From an uncultured Granulosicoccus sp. (GTDB lineage Bacteria; Pseudomonadota; Gammaproteobacteria; Granulosicoccales; Granulosicoccaceae): a stretch of 64,000 bases of DNA. The stretch is from contig CANMQI010000022.1 in NCBI GenBank assembly GCA_947499955.1, positions 23,691-87,690 on the forward strand, read 5' to 3'. The notes beneath the pieces were generated by a model. That model had not been told where the DNA came from. It was given only the letters and a program-made list of their open reading frames with translations, and did no database searches. Each line of letters starts with the position of its first letter. The first letter of the stretch is position 1. Positions 54,829 through 63,537 of the stretch are shown one piece after another. A program made the translations under genes and the position numbers.

Positions 54829-54833
54829 GGGGT

Positions 54834-55376
54834 GTGAGCGCAAAAAAAACAGTCAGCGACGATGACATGGCCCTCTTCCGCGAGGCTGTCGGGGAAGTGC
54901 GCTCGGTGAACAATGACCGTGTCGAAACCGAAAAACGGCCACAACGTCCTCTGCTCAGACATTCGGAACAGGATGATCGTTCCGTCATGCAGTCCTTGCT
55001 CGAGGATCTGAGCGAATTCGACATGCTCGAAACCGGCGAGCACCTGTCCTACACCCAGCCAGGCCTGCAACGCTCGGTGCTGAAGAAGCTCAAGAGCGGT
55101 CGCTATTCCATCCAGTCAGAGATCGACCTGCACGGCCTGACGGTCAACGAGGCTCGTCAGGAGCTGGCCGAATTTCTGGTTGCCGCGCAGGAGCGCCGGC
55201 ATCTGTGTGTTCGCGTCATCCATGGCAAGGGACGCAAGAATGCCGACCGCGCACCGCGCCTCAAACCTGCCGTCAACCAGTGGCTGCAACGCAATCGGCA
55301 GGTCATGGCCTTTTGCTCCGCCCGCATGAATGATGGCGGCACCGGCGCTGTCTACGTACTGTTAAAGCGAAACTGA
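54834..55376 (+). CDS. Smr-domain protein (SmrA/B-like)
   Basis: A 180-residue protein with a charged N-terminal half and a C-terminal Smr domain carrying SEIDLHGLTVNEAR and VIHGKGRKN, the two motifs typical of the stand-alone Smr proteins. SmrB of E. coli cleaves mRNA at collided ribosomes; which subtype this is cannot be fixed from sequence alone. The stop is 3 bp before the next gene, possibly by coupling. Confidence 0.85.
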   Translation: MSAKKTVSDDDMALFREAVGEVRSVNNDRVETEKRPQRPLLRHSEQDDRSVMQSLLEDLSEFDMLETGEHLSYTQPGLQRSVLKKLKSGRYSIQSEIDLHGLTVNEARQELAEFLVAAQERRHLCVRVIHGKGRKNADRAPRLKPAVNQWLQRNRQVMAFCSARMNDGGTGAVYVLLKRN

Positions 55377-55379
55377 ACC

Positions 55380-56684
55380 TTGATAATCATAGATACAGCC
55401 CTGCAACGGCGAGCCGATGCAGGCAATCCCATACGTGTCGGCATCGTCGGCGCTGGCGCCATGGCACGCGGTGTGGCCTTGCAACTGCTGAAATACTGCC
55501 CCGGCTTTCACCTGGCCGGCGTCAGCAACCGGCATATTGACGGCGCCCGACGCCTCTACAACGAGGCCGGTGTGCAGGACCTGGTAACGGTCGAGAATCA
55601 ACAGACGCTGGATGAGGCTGTCGCCGCCGGCAAGCACTGCATCATGGAAGATCCACATCTGCTTTGCGCCTGCCCTCACATCGACGTCGTCGTGGAGATT
55701 ACCGGCGCGGTGGAATTCGGTGCTCATGTGGTCATGGACGCCATCGAACACGGCAAGCATGTCGTCATGATGAACGCCGAACTGGACAGTACCGTCGGTC
55801 CGATTCTGAAGACCTACGCCGACCAGGCCGGTGTGGTACTGACCAATGTGGATGGGGACCAGCCCGGTGTGCTCATGAACCTGTACCGCTTCGTCAAGGG
55901 CATCGGGGTCAAGCCGGTGCTGTGCGGCAATATCAAGGGCCTGCAGGATCCGTATCGCACCCCGACAACTCAGAAATCCTTTGCCGAACGCTGGAAGCAG
56001 AGTGCACCGATGGTGACCTCCTTCGCTGACGGTACCAAGATTTCCTTCGAACAGGCACTGGTTGCCAACGCCACCGGCATGCGGGTCGCCCAGAGAGGCA
56101 TGTTCGGCCCGACGGTGGAGAATTCAGAGCATATCGACAAGGCCGGTGACTGGTACCCCATCGACCTGACGCAGCACCCCACCGGCATCGTGGACTATGT
56201 GGTTGGCGCGACTCCCGGTCCCGGGGTATTCGTACTCGGCACCCACGATGACCCTGCGCAACAGCACTTGCTGGAGCTCTACAAACTGGGTACCGGTCCG
56301 CTGTATTCGTTCTATACCCCTTACCACCTGTGTCATTTCGAGGTACACAACACCATCGCTCGGGCCGTGTTGTTCGATGATGCGGCAATCACTCCCACCT
56401 TCGGCCCCTGCGTGGATGTCATCGCCACCGCCAAGCGCGACCTGAAGGCCGGAGAAACCATTGACGGTATCGGGCACTACATGACCTACGGTGAATGCGA
56501 GAACGCTGACGTCGTGCACGACGAGCGACTGTTGCCCATCGGCCTGGCCGAAGGTGCCGTGCTGTTGCGCGATCTGCCACGCGACACGAGTCTGACGCTG
56601 GCCGATGTGCGCCTGCCCGAGGGGCGGCTGGTGGACAAGCTGCGTGATGAACAAAACGAACGATTCTTCAACAAACAGGCATAG
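55380..56684 (+). CDS. NAD(P)-dependent oxidoreductase with SAF-type C-terminal domain
   Basis: A 434-residue protein: Rossmann start IRVGIVGAGAMARGVALQLL, homoserine-dehydrogenase-like mid-part (GKHVVMMNAELDSTVGPIL) and a C-terminal SAF-like domain (AKRDLKAGETIDGIGHYMTYGECE). Such proteins accompany CDP-sugar genes, so it likely acts on a nucleotide sugar or a branch carbon precursor. The TTG at 55380 is the only start that keeps the whole Rossmann fold. First in a four-gene run with rfbF, rfbC and rfbG. Confidence 0.8.
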   Translation: MIIIDTALQRRADAGNPIRVGIVGAGAMARGVALQLLKYCPGFHLAGVSNRHIDGARRLYNEAGVQDLVTVENQQTLDEAVAAGKHCIMEDPHLLCACPHIDVVVEITGAVEFGAHVVMDAIEHGKHVVMMNAELDSTVGPILKTYADQAGVVLTNVDGDQPGVLMNLYRFVKGIGVKPVLCGNIKGLQDPYRTPTTQKSFAERWKQSAPMVTSFADGTKISFEQALVANATGMRVAQRGMFGPTVENSEHIDKAGDWYPIDLTQHPTGIVDYVVGATPGPGVFVLGTHDDPAQQHLLELYKLGTGPLYSFYTPYHLCHFEVHNTIARAVLFDDAAITPTFGPCVDVIATAKRDLKAGETIDGIGHYMTYGECENADVVHDERLLPIGLAEGAVLLRDLPRDTSLTLADVRLPEGRLVDKLRDEQNERFFNKQA

Positions 56685-56690
56685 ACCATA

Positions 56691-57464
56691 GTGAAAGCAG
56701 TCATTCTTGCCGGTGGGCTGGGAACTCGCATCAGCGAAGAGACCAATATCCGACCAAAACCCATGGTGGAAGTCGGTGGCATGCCGATCATCTGGCACAT
56801 CATGAAGACCTACTCACACTACGGCATTCACGAGTTTGTCGTGCTCTGTGGTTACAAGGGTCACATGATCAAGGACTTCTTCGCCAACTATGCCATGCGC
56901 GCCTCGTCGGTCGAGATCGACCTGAACGATGGCTCGATGAAGCTGCTGGATCCGGTCAGGGAGCCCTGGAAAATCACCCTGGTAGACACCGGCGAATCCA
57001 CCATGACCGGCGGCCGAATCAAACGCGCCAAACCCTATATCGGTGACGATACGTTCCTGCTCACCTACGGCGATGGTGTCAGCAACGTCAATATCGATGA
57101 ACTGCTTGCCGCGCACAAGAAAGACGATTCACTGGTCACACTGACAGCCGTACAACCACCGGGACGGTTCGGTGCTCTGGCTTTGGGTGAATCCCAGACC
57201 AAGGTCAGCCAGTTTCTGGAAAAACCCGAAGGTGACGGTGCCTGGATCAACGGCGGCTATTTTGCGGTCGAGCCTGCCGCCATCGACTTCATTGACGGCG
57301 ACGAGATATCCTGGGAACAGGAGCCACTCAGTGGTATCGCCCACCAGGGCAAACTCAGTGCCTACAAGCACAAGGGTTTCTGGCAACCGATGGATACGCT
57401 GCGCGACAAGCAGTATCTGGAGTCCCTGTGGCACGACAGAGCCGCCCCCTGGAAGGTCTGGTAG
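56691..57464 (+). CDS. rfbF: Glucose-1-phosphate cytidylyltransferase
   Basis: A 257-residue nucleotidyltransferase making CDP-glucose. MKAVILAGGLGTRISEETNIRPKPMVEVGG is the signature loop; LLTYGDGVSNVN holds the metal Asp, and NGGYFAVEP and GFWQPMDTLRDKQYLESLW complete the family pattern. GTG start. The spacing to the neighbours (6 and 3 bp) marks an operon. Confidence 0.94.
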   Translation: MKAVILAGGLGTRISEETNIRPKPMVEVGGMPIIWHIMKTYSHYGIHEFVVLCGYKGHMIKDFFANYAMRASSVEIDLNDGSMKLLDPVREPWKITLVDTGESTMTGGRIKRAKPYIGDDTFLLTYGDGVSNVNIDELLAAHKKDDSLVTLTAVQPPGRFGALALGESQTKVSQFLEKPEGDGAWINGGYFAVEPAAIDFIDGDEISWEQEPLSGIAHQGKLSAYKHKGFWQPMDTLRDKQYLESLWHDRAAPWKVW

Positions 57465-57467
57465 ATC

Positions 57468-57992
57468 ATGCAGTTCACGCCAACCGCACTTGAAGGTGCA
57501 ATGATTGTCGACCTGCAACGACTCGAAGACGAACGCGGCTTCTTTGCCCGTTCGTTCTGCCGTCGTGAGTTCGACCAGCTGGGCATGAACAGCGACGTGG
57601 TGCAGGCCAATGTCTCGTTCAATGTCAACAAGGGCACCTTGCGCGGCATGCATTATCAGGTCGCGCCGGCTCCCGAAACCAAACTGGTCCGCTGTACCCG
57701 TGGTTCCATCGTCGATGTCATCGTCGACATGCGTGAATCCTCGCCGACCTATCGGCAACACATTGCAGTGGAACTGACGGCGGATAACCATCGCGCCCTG
57801 TTCGTACCCGCCAACTTTGCCCACGGGTTTCAGACTCTGGAAGACAATTCCGAGGTCATGTACCTGGTCTCGGGCTTCTACACTCCGGCGTGTGAACGAG
57901 GCCTGCGGTTCAACGACCCCGCACTGAACATTCAATGGCCGGTGCCTGTCGAACACATGTCCGACAAGGACACGCAATGGCCGTTATTGTGA
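57468..57992 (+). CDS. rfbC: dTDP-4-dehydrorhamnose 3,5-epimerase-like sugar epimerase
   Basis: A 174-residue cupin. FFARSFCRREFDQLG, NKGTLRGMHYQ with the active-site His, TRGSIVDVIVDMRESSPTY and FVPANFAHGFQTLEDNSEVMYLVS are family hallmarks. In this cassette it probably acts on CDP-4-keto-6-deoxyglucose rather than on the dTDP form, since no rfbA/rfbB are present. Three bp after rfbF, 10 bp before rfbG. Confidence 0.87.
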   Translation: MQFTPTALEGAMIVDLQRLEDERGFFARSFCRREFDQLGMNSDVVQANVSFNVNKGTLRGMHYQVAPAPETKLVRCTRGSIVDVIVDMRESSPTYRQHIAVELTADNHRALFVPANFAHGFQTLEDNSEVMYLVSGFYTPACERGLRFNDPALNIQWPVPVEHMSDKDTQWPLL

Positions 57993-58002
57993 GCTTACGA
58001 TC

Positions 58003-59073
58003 ATGAACGACACTTTCTGGACAGGACGACGCGTCCTGCTCACCGGACACACCGGCTTCAAGGGCAGCTGGCTGGCACTCTGGCTGTCGTCTCTGGGTGC
58101 CAGAGTCTACGGCTATGCACTGGCGCCCGATACCGACCCCAGTCTCTACCGGCTGGCACGTATCGACGACCTGCTCGATTCGACCATTGCCGATATCCGC
58201 GATCGTGAACAGCTGGAGTCCTCCATGCAGGCAGCCCAGCCCGAGATCGTGCTGCACCTGGCGGCACAACCGCTGGTCAGAGAATCCTTCAAGGATCCTG
58301 TGACAACCTTCGAAACCAACGTCATGGGCACGATCAACGTGCTCGAGGCTGTACGTCGTTGCGACTCGGTCAAGGCGGTCGTTGTCGTCACCACCGACAA
58401 ATGCTATCTGAATCGGGAATGGGACTGGGGCTATCGGGAAAACGAAGCACTCGGCGGTCACGACCCCTACAGTGCCAGCAAGGCCTGCACCGAGCTGGTC
58501 GCCCAGTCATGGCGCCTGTCCTTCATGGGAGCCGGCGGTGAGGATGAGCGTCGCTGTGCAGTGGCAACTGCCCGTGCCGGCAATGTCATCGGTGGCGGTG
58601 ACTGGGCAAAGGACAGGCTGGTGCCAGACTTGCTGAACTCCATTGCCGCCAACCAGGACCTTGTCCTGCGCAACCCGGAAGCCATACGTCCCTGGCAGCA
58701 TGTTCTCGAACCACTGGCAGGCTATCTCATGCTCGCAGAGAAGCTCTACAACGAAGGCGAAGACTGGGCACAGGCCTGGAACTTCGGGCCTCACGATGCC
58801 GACGCTCGCAGTGTGTCGTGGATCGTCGAACACTTGATTCAGGAGTGCAACAGCTCGACCCAGTGGCGCCGCGAAACTGCTGCCCAGCCGCACGAAGCGC
58901 AGCACCTGAAACTCGACTGTTCAAAGGCTCGGCAGCAACTGGGCTGGAATCCGGTCTGGGGGCTCGATCGATGCCTGAAGGAGATTGCGGCCTGGCATAC
59001 CGCATGGGCGGCAGATGAAGACATGCAGCAGTTCTCTCTGCAGACCATCAAGCGTTACAGCGACGGCAACTGA
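58003..59073 (+). CDS. rfbG: CDP-glucose 4,6-dehydratase
   Basis: A 356-residue SDR of the extended class. VLLTGHTGFKGSWLALWL is the NAD motif, HLAAQPLVRESFKDP, VVVTTDKCYLNREWDWGYRENEALGGHDPYSASK contains the catalytic Tyr-Lys, and RAGNVIGGGDW, IRPWQHVLEPLAGYL follow. The product is CDP-4-keto-6-deoxyglucose, precursor of 3,6-dideoxy or branched sugars. The pathway stops here: no rfbH-type or sugar-transfer gene follows, so later steps are elsewhere. Confidence 0.94.
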   Translation: MNDTFWTGRRVLLTGHTGFKGSWLALWLSSLGARVYGYALAPDTDPSLYRLARIDDLLDSTIADIRDREQLESSMQAAQPEIVLHLAAQPLVRESFKDPVTTFETNVMGTINVLEAVRRCDSVKAVVVVTTDKCYLNREWDWGYRENEALGGHDPYSASKACTELVAQSWRLSFMGAGGEDERRCAVATARAGNVIGGGDWAKDRLVPDLLNSIAANQDLVLRNPEAIRPWQHVLEPLAGYLMLAEKLYNEGEDWAQAWNFGPHDADARSVSWIVEHLIQECNSSTQWRRETAAQPHEAQHLKLDCSKARQQLGWNPVWGLDRCLKEIAAWHTAWAADEDMQQFSLQTIKRYSDGN

Positions 59074-59088
59074 CGTCATCGACGGCAA

Positions 59089-60039
59089 TCAGGGCGTGCT
59101 GCGCCGGGCTACCTGTCCACGCAGCCGCCACAGGCGTCCATCAATGGCGGACAGCCCGACACCGATCAGCATCATGCCCAGAAAATGCTGCACACCCAGG
59201 CGCTCGTGAAGGAAGGTATACCCCAGGAATATGGCGGATACCGGGATGAGAAAGGTGACCAGCAGCAGATTCGAGGCGCCCGCTGAGGCCAGTATCCGGA
59301 AATACAGGATATAGGCCAACGCCGTGGAAAACACAGCCAGAGCCACCATCGCCAGCCAGACATTCATGGCTGGCATCGGCAGAGACAGCGGCTGATCGAC
59401 ATACAGCACCAGCGGCAATAACAACAGTGTCGACAAGCTCACCTGCCCGGTTGCCGCCATTACCGGACTGATGCCCATGCCCTTGAGGCGACGTCCAAAG
59501 ACACTGGCCAGTCCGTAGGACAAGGCTGCCCCGACAATCGCCAATTGCGCCAGCGTATCGACGCCCAGCCCTTGCAAGGCCGATGGCCCGATCATGACCA
59601 CGGTGCCGATGAAGCCAAAGAAGACACCCAACAGCTTCAGAGGCGTGAAACGCTCGTCACTGAGCAACAGCCCCGCCAGTACCACCCCGAAAAGCGGTGT
59701 AGTGGCATTGAGTATGGAGGCCAGACCGGACTCGATATGCGTCTGTCCCCAGACTATCAGCGTGAACGGAATGACGTTGTTGAGTACCCCCATCACCAGC
59801 AGGGCCTGCCAGGCCGAAAGCGATGATGGCAACGGTATGCGCATGAACAGGACAACACTCCACAGCACCATTGCCGCCAAGGCTACCCGGATCAATACAA
59901 TGGTCAATGGTGGTAGAGCCGTGACGGCAACACTGACGAAAAAGAACGAGCCACCCCACAGCACGGATAAACCAACCAGCATCAACCAGATGCCGATACC
60001 CATGATGGGGGTAATTCCTGTTCTGTCTGGTGTCGCCAT
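59089..60039 (-). CDS. EamA/DMT-family transporter
   Basis: A 316-residue inner-membrane protein with ten hydrophobic segments arranged as two EamA repeats (LSVLWGGSFFFVSVAVTALPPLTIVLIRV in the first; YGLASVFGRR... in the second). Substrate unknown; such proteins export metabolites or nucleotide sugars. The ATG at 60039 fits. Its stop lies 15 bp past rfbG on the opposite strand. Confidence 0.88.
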   Translation of the reverse strand: MATPDRTGITPIMGIGIWLMLVGLSVLWGGSFFFVSVAVTALPPLTIVLIRVALAAMVLWSVVLFMRIPLPSSLSAWQALLVMGVLNNVIPFTLIVWGQTHIESGLASILNATTPLFGVVLAGLLLSDERFTPLKLLGVFFGFIGTVVMIGPSALQGLGVDTLAQLAIVGAALSYGLASVFGRRLKGMGISPVMAATGQVSLSTLLLLPLVLYVDQPLSLPMPAMNVWLAMVALAVFSTALAYILYFRILASAGASNLLLVTFLIPVSAIFLGYTFLHERLGVQHFLGMMLIGVGLSAIDGRLWRLRGQVARRSTP

Positions 60040-60211
60040 GGTGAATGCTTTCGCTGCAAAGTGGCGATACTATGCAGTCAACAGGTATCGACGTCTTCCT
60101 TTTTTGTGTTTTCCAGAGTCTGTAGCAATTGCAACAGACAGCTCCAGAGCGCCCAGACAATATACTCAAGTGGATACATCCGATTCATCTGCAGAGACAC
60201 ACGGTCGAGCC

Positions 60212-60784
60212 ATGCGCCTGAGTGATATCACTGGAACCTTGAGCGACCTGGCACGGGAAGACGATTCCGTATCCATTGGACGCGTTCTCGAGAAGCTGGG
60301 CAACCGAGGCTATGCCCCCTTTCTGATAGTGCCTGCCGCGCTGGAGATAAGCCCGGTGGGTGGCCTTCCGGGTGTGCCCACCCTGCTGGCTTTCATCGTC
60401 GTGCTGGTCGCCGGACAAATGCTGCTCGGGCGCAATCATCTGTGGTTGCCTGAACTGCTGCGCAAGCGATCCCTGGGAAGCAGCAAACTCTCCGGTGCAC
60501 TGGAAAAGATCGACCCTGCCATCAACCGCATGGATCGTTGGTTCTCCCACGAGAGGCTGTCCTCACTGACACAATCACCGGCAACCAACGTGGCAGCATT
60601 CGCCTGCATTCTGCTTGCGATGACGGTACCGCCGCTGGAATTCATACCCTTCGCCAGTACCGCCCCCATGGCGGCCATCGCCCTGATCGGTATTGCCTTG
60701 CTGGTACACGACGGCTGGCTGATGCTGGCAGCGCTGACAGTCTCTACCCTGTCACTCACAACCGTCGGTTTTCTGCTGAACTGA
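60212..60784 (+). CDS. ExoD-like exopolysaccharide synthesis protein
   Basis: About 190 residues of the ExoD family. A cytoplasmic N-terminus with ISIGRVLEKLGNRGYAPFLIVPAALEISPVGGLPGVPT, then hydrophobic segments (LLAFIVVLVAGQMLLG, FACILLAMTVPPLEFIPF, AAIALIGIALLVHDGWLML). ExoD affects exopolysaccharide production in rhizobia, but its mechanism is not known. I use the ATG at 60212; a GTG at 60171 is a possible longer start. Confidence 0.8.
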   Translation: MRLSDITGTLSDLAREDDSVSIGRVLEKLGNRGYAPFLIVPAALEISPVGGLPGVPTLLAFIVVLVAGQMLLGRNHLWLPELLRKRSLGSSKLSGALEKIDPAINRMDRWFSHERLSSLTQSPATNVAAFACILLAMTVPPLEFIPFASTAPMAAIALIGIALLVHDGWLMLAALTVSTLSLTTVGFLLN

Positions 60785-60806
60785 AGCGGCCCAAGCGTTA
60801 CGAGGA

Positions 60807-61367
60807 TCAGCGCAACGACGTCATCAGTCGACCCACGAGATCCTTGAGCACCTTGGCAGAGACTTCATTGACCAGCTCACCCGTCTCATCGAACGCCTTG
60901 TAGGCGCCCGGAAGCGTTGCAAAACCCGGCACGATCTCGAAACTCAGCTCTGCCAGAAAATCGCGCAGGCGGGGAATGACTCGCACGCCCCCCAACCCGC
61001 CCGGCGAGGCAGCTGCAATGGCGACCTTCTTGCCTCTGAAGGCGGCGCAGGAGGCTTCATCACCTTCCGGACGCGACGCCCAGCTCATGATATTGACCAG
61101 CAAGGGCGGCACGCAACCGTTGTACTCTGGGCTGACAATGATCAGTGCATCGTGTGAGGCACACAGGGCCTTGAATCGCTGCATGCTCTCAGGCAGACCG
61201 GATTCTGCTTCCATGTCCCCATCGTAGACAGGTGCTGAATAATCGGCAAGATCAATCAGCGTAACGTCAGCACCTTCAAGCTTCGCGTAATTCGCGGCAA
61301 CGGCTGCCAGTTTCTTGTTGACAGACTCCTTGCGAGAGCTACCGGCAAATACCAAAATCTTTTTCAT
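60807..61367 (-). CDS. NADPH-dependent FMN reductase
   Basis: A 186-residue flavodoxin-like reductase. VFAGSSRKESVNKKLAAVAANYA is the FMN phosphate loop, IVSPEYNGCVPPLLVNIMSWASRP is the second flavin-binding loop, and AAASPGGLGGVR follows. Such enzymes reduce quinones, azo dyes or chromate. Convergent with the ExoD-like gene. Confidence 0.9.
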   Translation of the reverse strand: MKKILVFAGSSRKESVNKKLAAVAANYAKLEGADVTLIDLADYSAPVYDGDMEAESGLPESMQRFKALCASHDALIIVSPEYNGCVPPLLVNIMSWASRPEGDEASCAAFRGKKVAIAAASPGGLGGVRVIPRLRDFLAELSFEIVPGFATLPGAYKAFDETGELVNEVSAKVLKDLVGRLMTSLR

Positions 61368-61431
61368 GTTTATCGAGACAGTCCGTCTTTATCGGAAAGA
61401 GGACTCGATGTTAAACCAATAACATCACGAT

Positions 61432-61460
61432 GCCCCCACCGGCGACCTGCCAGTGGGGGC
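61432..61460 (-). terminator. 8-bp hairpin past the porin gene
   Basis: GCCCCCAC (61432-61439) pairs with GTGGGGGC (61453-61460) across a 13-nt loop, 29 bp downstream of the porin stop. No T-run on the minus strand; a modest terminator candidate. Confidence 0.35.
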
Positions 61461-61488
61461 CAACTCAGGATTGCTGATCCGTCATTGA

Positions 61489-62613
61489 TCAGAACAGGTA
61501 GGCTGCACCGACCGCGATACCATCACCCAAGTCGTCTTCCCTGTCGTAATAGGCCGCTTCGACAAAGGTATACATGGCTGGCGTAATGTCGTAGGTAGCC
61601 CCGACAACCACTTCATTGAAGGAGTCATCACTGTTGTCAGGCGCACCACCTGCCAGATTGCTGAACTGTGTGTCGCCCACATCGACGAACTGATATGTAC
61701 CGTAGACGTCACCCAGACCGTAGTTGTAACGTGCGCCCAGAGCATAGCGACTTTCATCGGCAACAAAGTTGTCATCCCCGGAATTGTATTGTTCCAGCTT
61801 GACCGCCAGTCGCAGATCGTCATTGACCTCGTACTGCACGCTGAGACCAAACTGATCACCCGCGTCGTAATTGCCGGCAACATTGCCGTTGGTGTCCAGA
61901 TTCTGACGACCCGTCACATCGCCATCGTAGTTGTCCAGCGAATCGTAGACAAAGGCAACTCGGAGAGGACCGGTTGTGTACTCGGCACCACCGAAGAATG
62001 CTGCCTTGTCAGAGCTGGAGATATTTTCGTTCTCGGCACTTCCCTTCACCTGAACACCTGCGGCAAATCGCAAACCACTGAAGCTGGGAGAGAGGTACTG
62101 AAGCTTGTCACCTTCCCGATCGGTGGACGTATCACCCAGTGTGTTCAGGCTGTTGATACCCTGAACAGCACCGTTTGAATCGGAGACATCGAAGAATTCG
62201 TTGTTGCTGACAGGGTCCTGAACCCAATCATCGATCAGCGCATCCCAGGAGCCCACGCGACCGTCACCAAAGTCACCTTTCAGACCGAAATAGGCCTGAT
62301 CGCCCGTATCCAGGCCATTGCCTGTCTTGATTTCATCAGCATCGGATTCGAATTCGAACTTGAAGTAAGCCGTCAGATCGTCGTTGACTGAATGCTCACC
62401 CTTGAAGCCGAGGGTTGAACCATTGTCCCCGAATTCGTTGCTGGCATCGACCTCCCCACTGCCATCAGGCTGCTGGAGGCTCCAGAGTGCAAATTGCAGA
62501 TTGCCGTAGACATCGAATGTTGTGCCATCCTTGTTGAAAATTTCAGCGGAGTAAGCACTGGTACTGAGACTCAAGGCACCGATGACTGCGGTCGCCACTA
62601 AAGATTTTTTCAT
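61489..62613 (-). CDS. Gram-negative porin (trimeric OmpC/Porin_4 type)
   Basis: A 374-residue outer-membrane protein. Signal peptide of 23 residues (MKKSLVATAVIGALSLSTSAYSA), then alternating strands: FDVYGNLQFALW, STLGFKGEHSVNDDLTAYFKFEFE, QAYFGLKGDFGDGRVG, LQYLSPSFSGLRFAAGVQV and a last strand ending in Phe (GAAYLF) as BAM signal. Loops are Asp/Glu/Asn rich, so likely a cation-preferring general porin. No regulator adjacent. GC-low region upstream (62614-62847) should hold its promoter. Confidence 0.93.
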   Translation of the reverse strand: MKKSLVATAVIGALSLSTSAYSAEIFNKDGTTFDVYGNLQFALWSLQQPDGSGEVDASNEFGDNGSTLGFKGEHSVNDDLTAYFKFEFESDADEIKTGNGLDTGDQAYFGLKGDFGDGRVGSWDALIDDWVQDPVSNNEFFDVSDSNGAVQGINSLNTLGDTSTDREGDKLQYLSPSFSGLRFAAGVQVKGSAENENISSSDKAAFFGGAEYTTGPLRVAFVYDSLDNYDGDVTGRQNLDTNGNVAGNYDAGDQFGLSVQYEVNDDLRLAVKLEQYNSGDDNFVADESRYALGARYNYGLGDVYGTYQFVDVGDTQFSNLAGGAPDNSDDSFNEVVVGATYDITPAMYTFVEAAYYDREDDLGDGIAVGAAYLF

Positions 62614-62847
62614 TGTCCTGTTTTCCTGTTACATCCTCTGGCAGCGCGGCACGCTGTCTTCCGCTCGCAATACTTGTCCTGTATGCAAGTCGCAGGAAAA
62701 TGATGGTCTCGCAGCATTTCGTCATGCTTGCTGAATTCTTACGATTTTTTAAAGTACGGTATATCGTTGAACGATTCCGCAGTGTGACCGGGCCATTCGC
62801 ATGGCGTATCTACCCCGCCAACGCGTTGGTCGAGACGAACCGCCCGC
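62614..62847. other. Intergenic region between the acidic repeat protein and the porin
   Basis: An AT-rich stretch at 62735-62765 marks the probable porin promoter on the minus strand. No gene, hairpin or repeat seen. Confidence 0.4.
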
Positions 62848-63474
62848 TCAGTCAGACTTGCCCGAGCCCCATCGGAAAACCTTCTTTACCCACGATACGA
62901 CCTTTCGGGTCCAGCGTTTGACGAAGCCTTCCTTCACAACTGTCTGCACAACGTGCTCATCATCCACGGCATCTTCCTCCGTGTCCGAAACAAGCACGAT
63001 GTCATGCTCCTCATCGGTCGATACCAACACACCTGTAGTCGACGCATTGTCCCGCGTTGTCGGCTCTCCGGACACAGCCACTTCAGAGTTCTCCGAAATT
63101 GCCTGTATTTCAGGTAGTTCTGGTACTTCTGGTACTTCTGGTACTTCTGGCACTTCGGGTATTTCCGGCGTTTCAGGCACTTCAGGCACTTCAGGCACTT
63201 CAGGCACTTCAGGCACTTCAGGTACTTCAGGTACTTCGGGTACTTCGGGTACTTCGGGTACTTCAGGTACTTCAGGTACTTCAGGTACTTCAGGTACTTC
63301 AGGTACTTCAGGTACTTCGGGCACCTCAAGTGATTCTGGAATTTCCTGAGCTTCCTGACTGTTCAGCACTGACGCAGAATCAGGATTCTCTGTTGAGAAG
63401 CCTTCGGTCGCGACTGCATCAGGCCCGGCCGTCATGTCGGACACCACCTCGCCCGACACATCAACCGAAAGCAC
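62848..63474 (-). CDS. Acidic Pro-Glu-Val repeat protein
   Basis: Up to 208 residues. The N-terminal part is acidic and serine-rich, then 24 near-perfect Pro-Glu-Val triplets (with Thr, Ile or Leu at three sites), an acidic middle (DEEHDIVLVSDTEEDAVDDE) and a basic amphipathic end (KEGFVKRWTRKVVSWVKKVFRW). The PEV array should form an extended rod. No signal peptide; the GTG at 63474 is poor, since AGGAGG lies 14 nt upstream. It shares frame with the upstream acidic protein and only one TGA (63538) intervenes, so it may be the C-terminal part of a split gene. Confidence 0.6.
   Translation of the reverse strand: MLSVDVSGEVVSDMTAGPDAVATEGFSTENPDSASVLNSQEAQEIPESLEVPEVPEVPEVPEVPEVPEVPEVPEVPEVPEVPEVPEVPEVPEVPEVPEVPETPEIPEVPEVPEVPEVPELPEIQAISENSEVAVSGEPTTRDNASTTGVLVSTDEEHDIVLVSDTEEDAVDDEHVVQTVVKEGFVKRWTRKVVSWVKKVFRWGSGKSD
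63113..63328. repeat. 24 tandem 9-bp units
   Basis: 216 bp built of 9-bp units, mainly GGTACTTCA, GGCACTTCA, GGTACTTCT and GGTACTTCG. Identical variants sit in blocks (five GGCACTTCA at 63176-63220, three GGTACTTCG at 63230-63256, six GGTACTTCA at 63257-63310), the mark of recent slipped-strand duplication. The units code for Pro-Glu-Val on the minus strand. Confidence 0.95.
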
Positions 63475-63537
63475 TGATGCGTCTTGTTCCTCCTGATTAG
63501 TAGCGATCCTTCGCTCTGCGTCGTACTCCCTAGCTAT

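Noticed and set aside
59594..60211. N-terminal extension of the ExoD-like protein
   Set aside because: It is antisense to the EamA transporter gene and has unlikely composition; the ATG at 60212 starts the family domain.
63113..63328. CRISPR-like repeat array
   Set aside because: The units are 9 bp with no spacers and lie within a coding frame; this is a simple tandem repeat.
62801..63349. Opposite-strand frame rich in Gly-Thr-Ser (collagen-like)
   Set aside because: Its non-repeat part has the composition of a shadow of an acidic protein; the minus-strand frame is more plausible.
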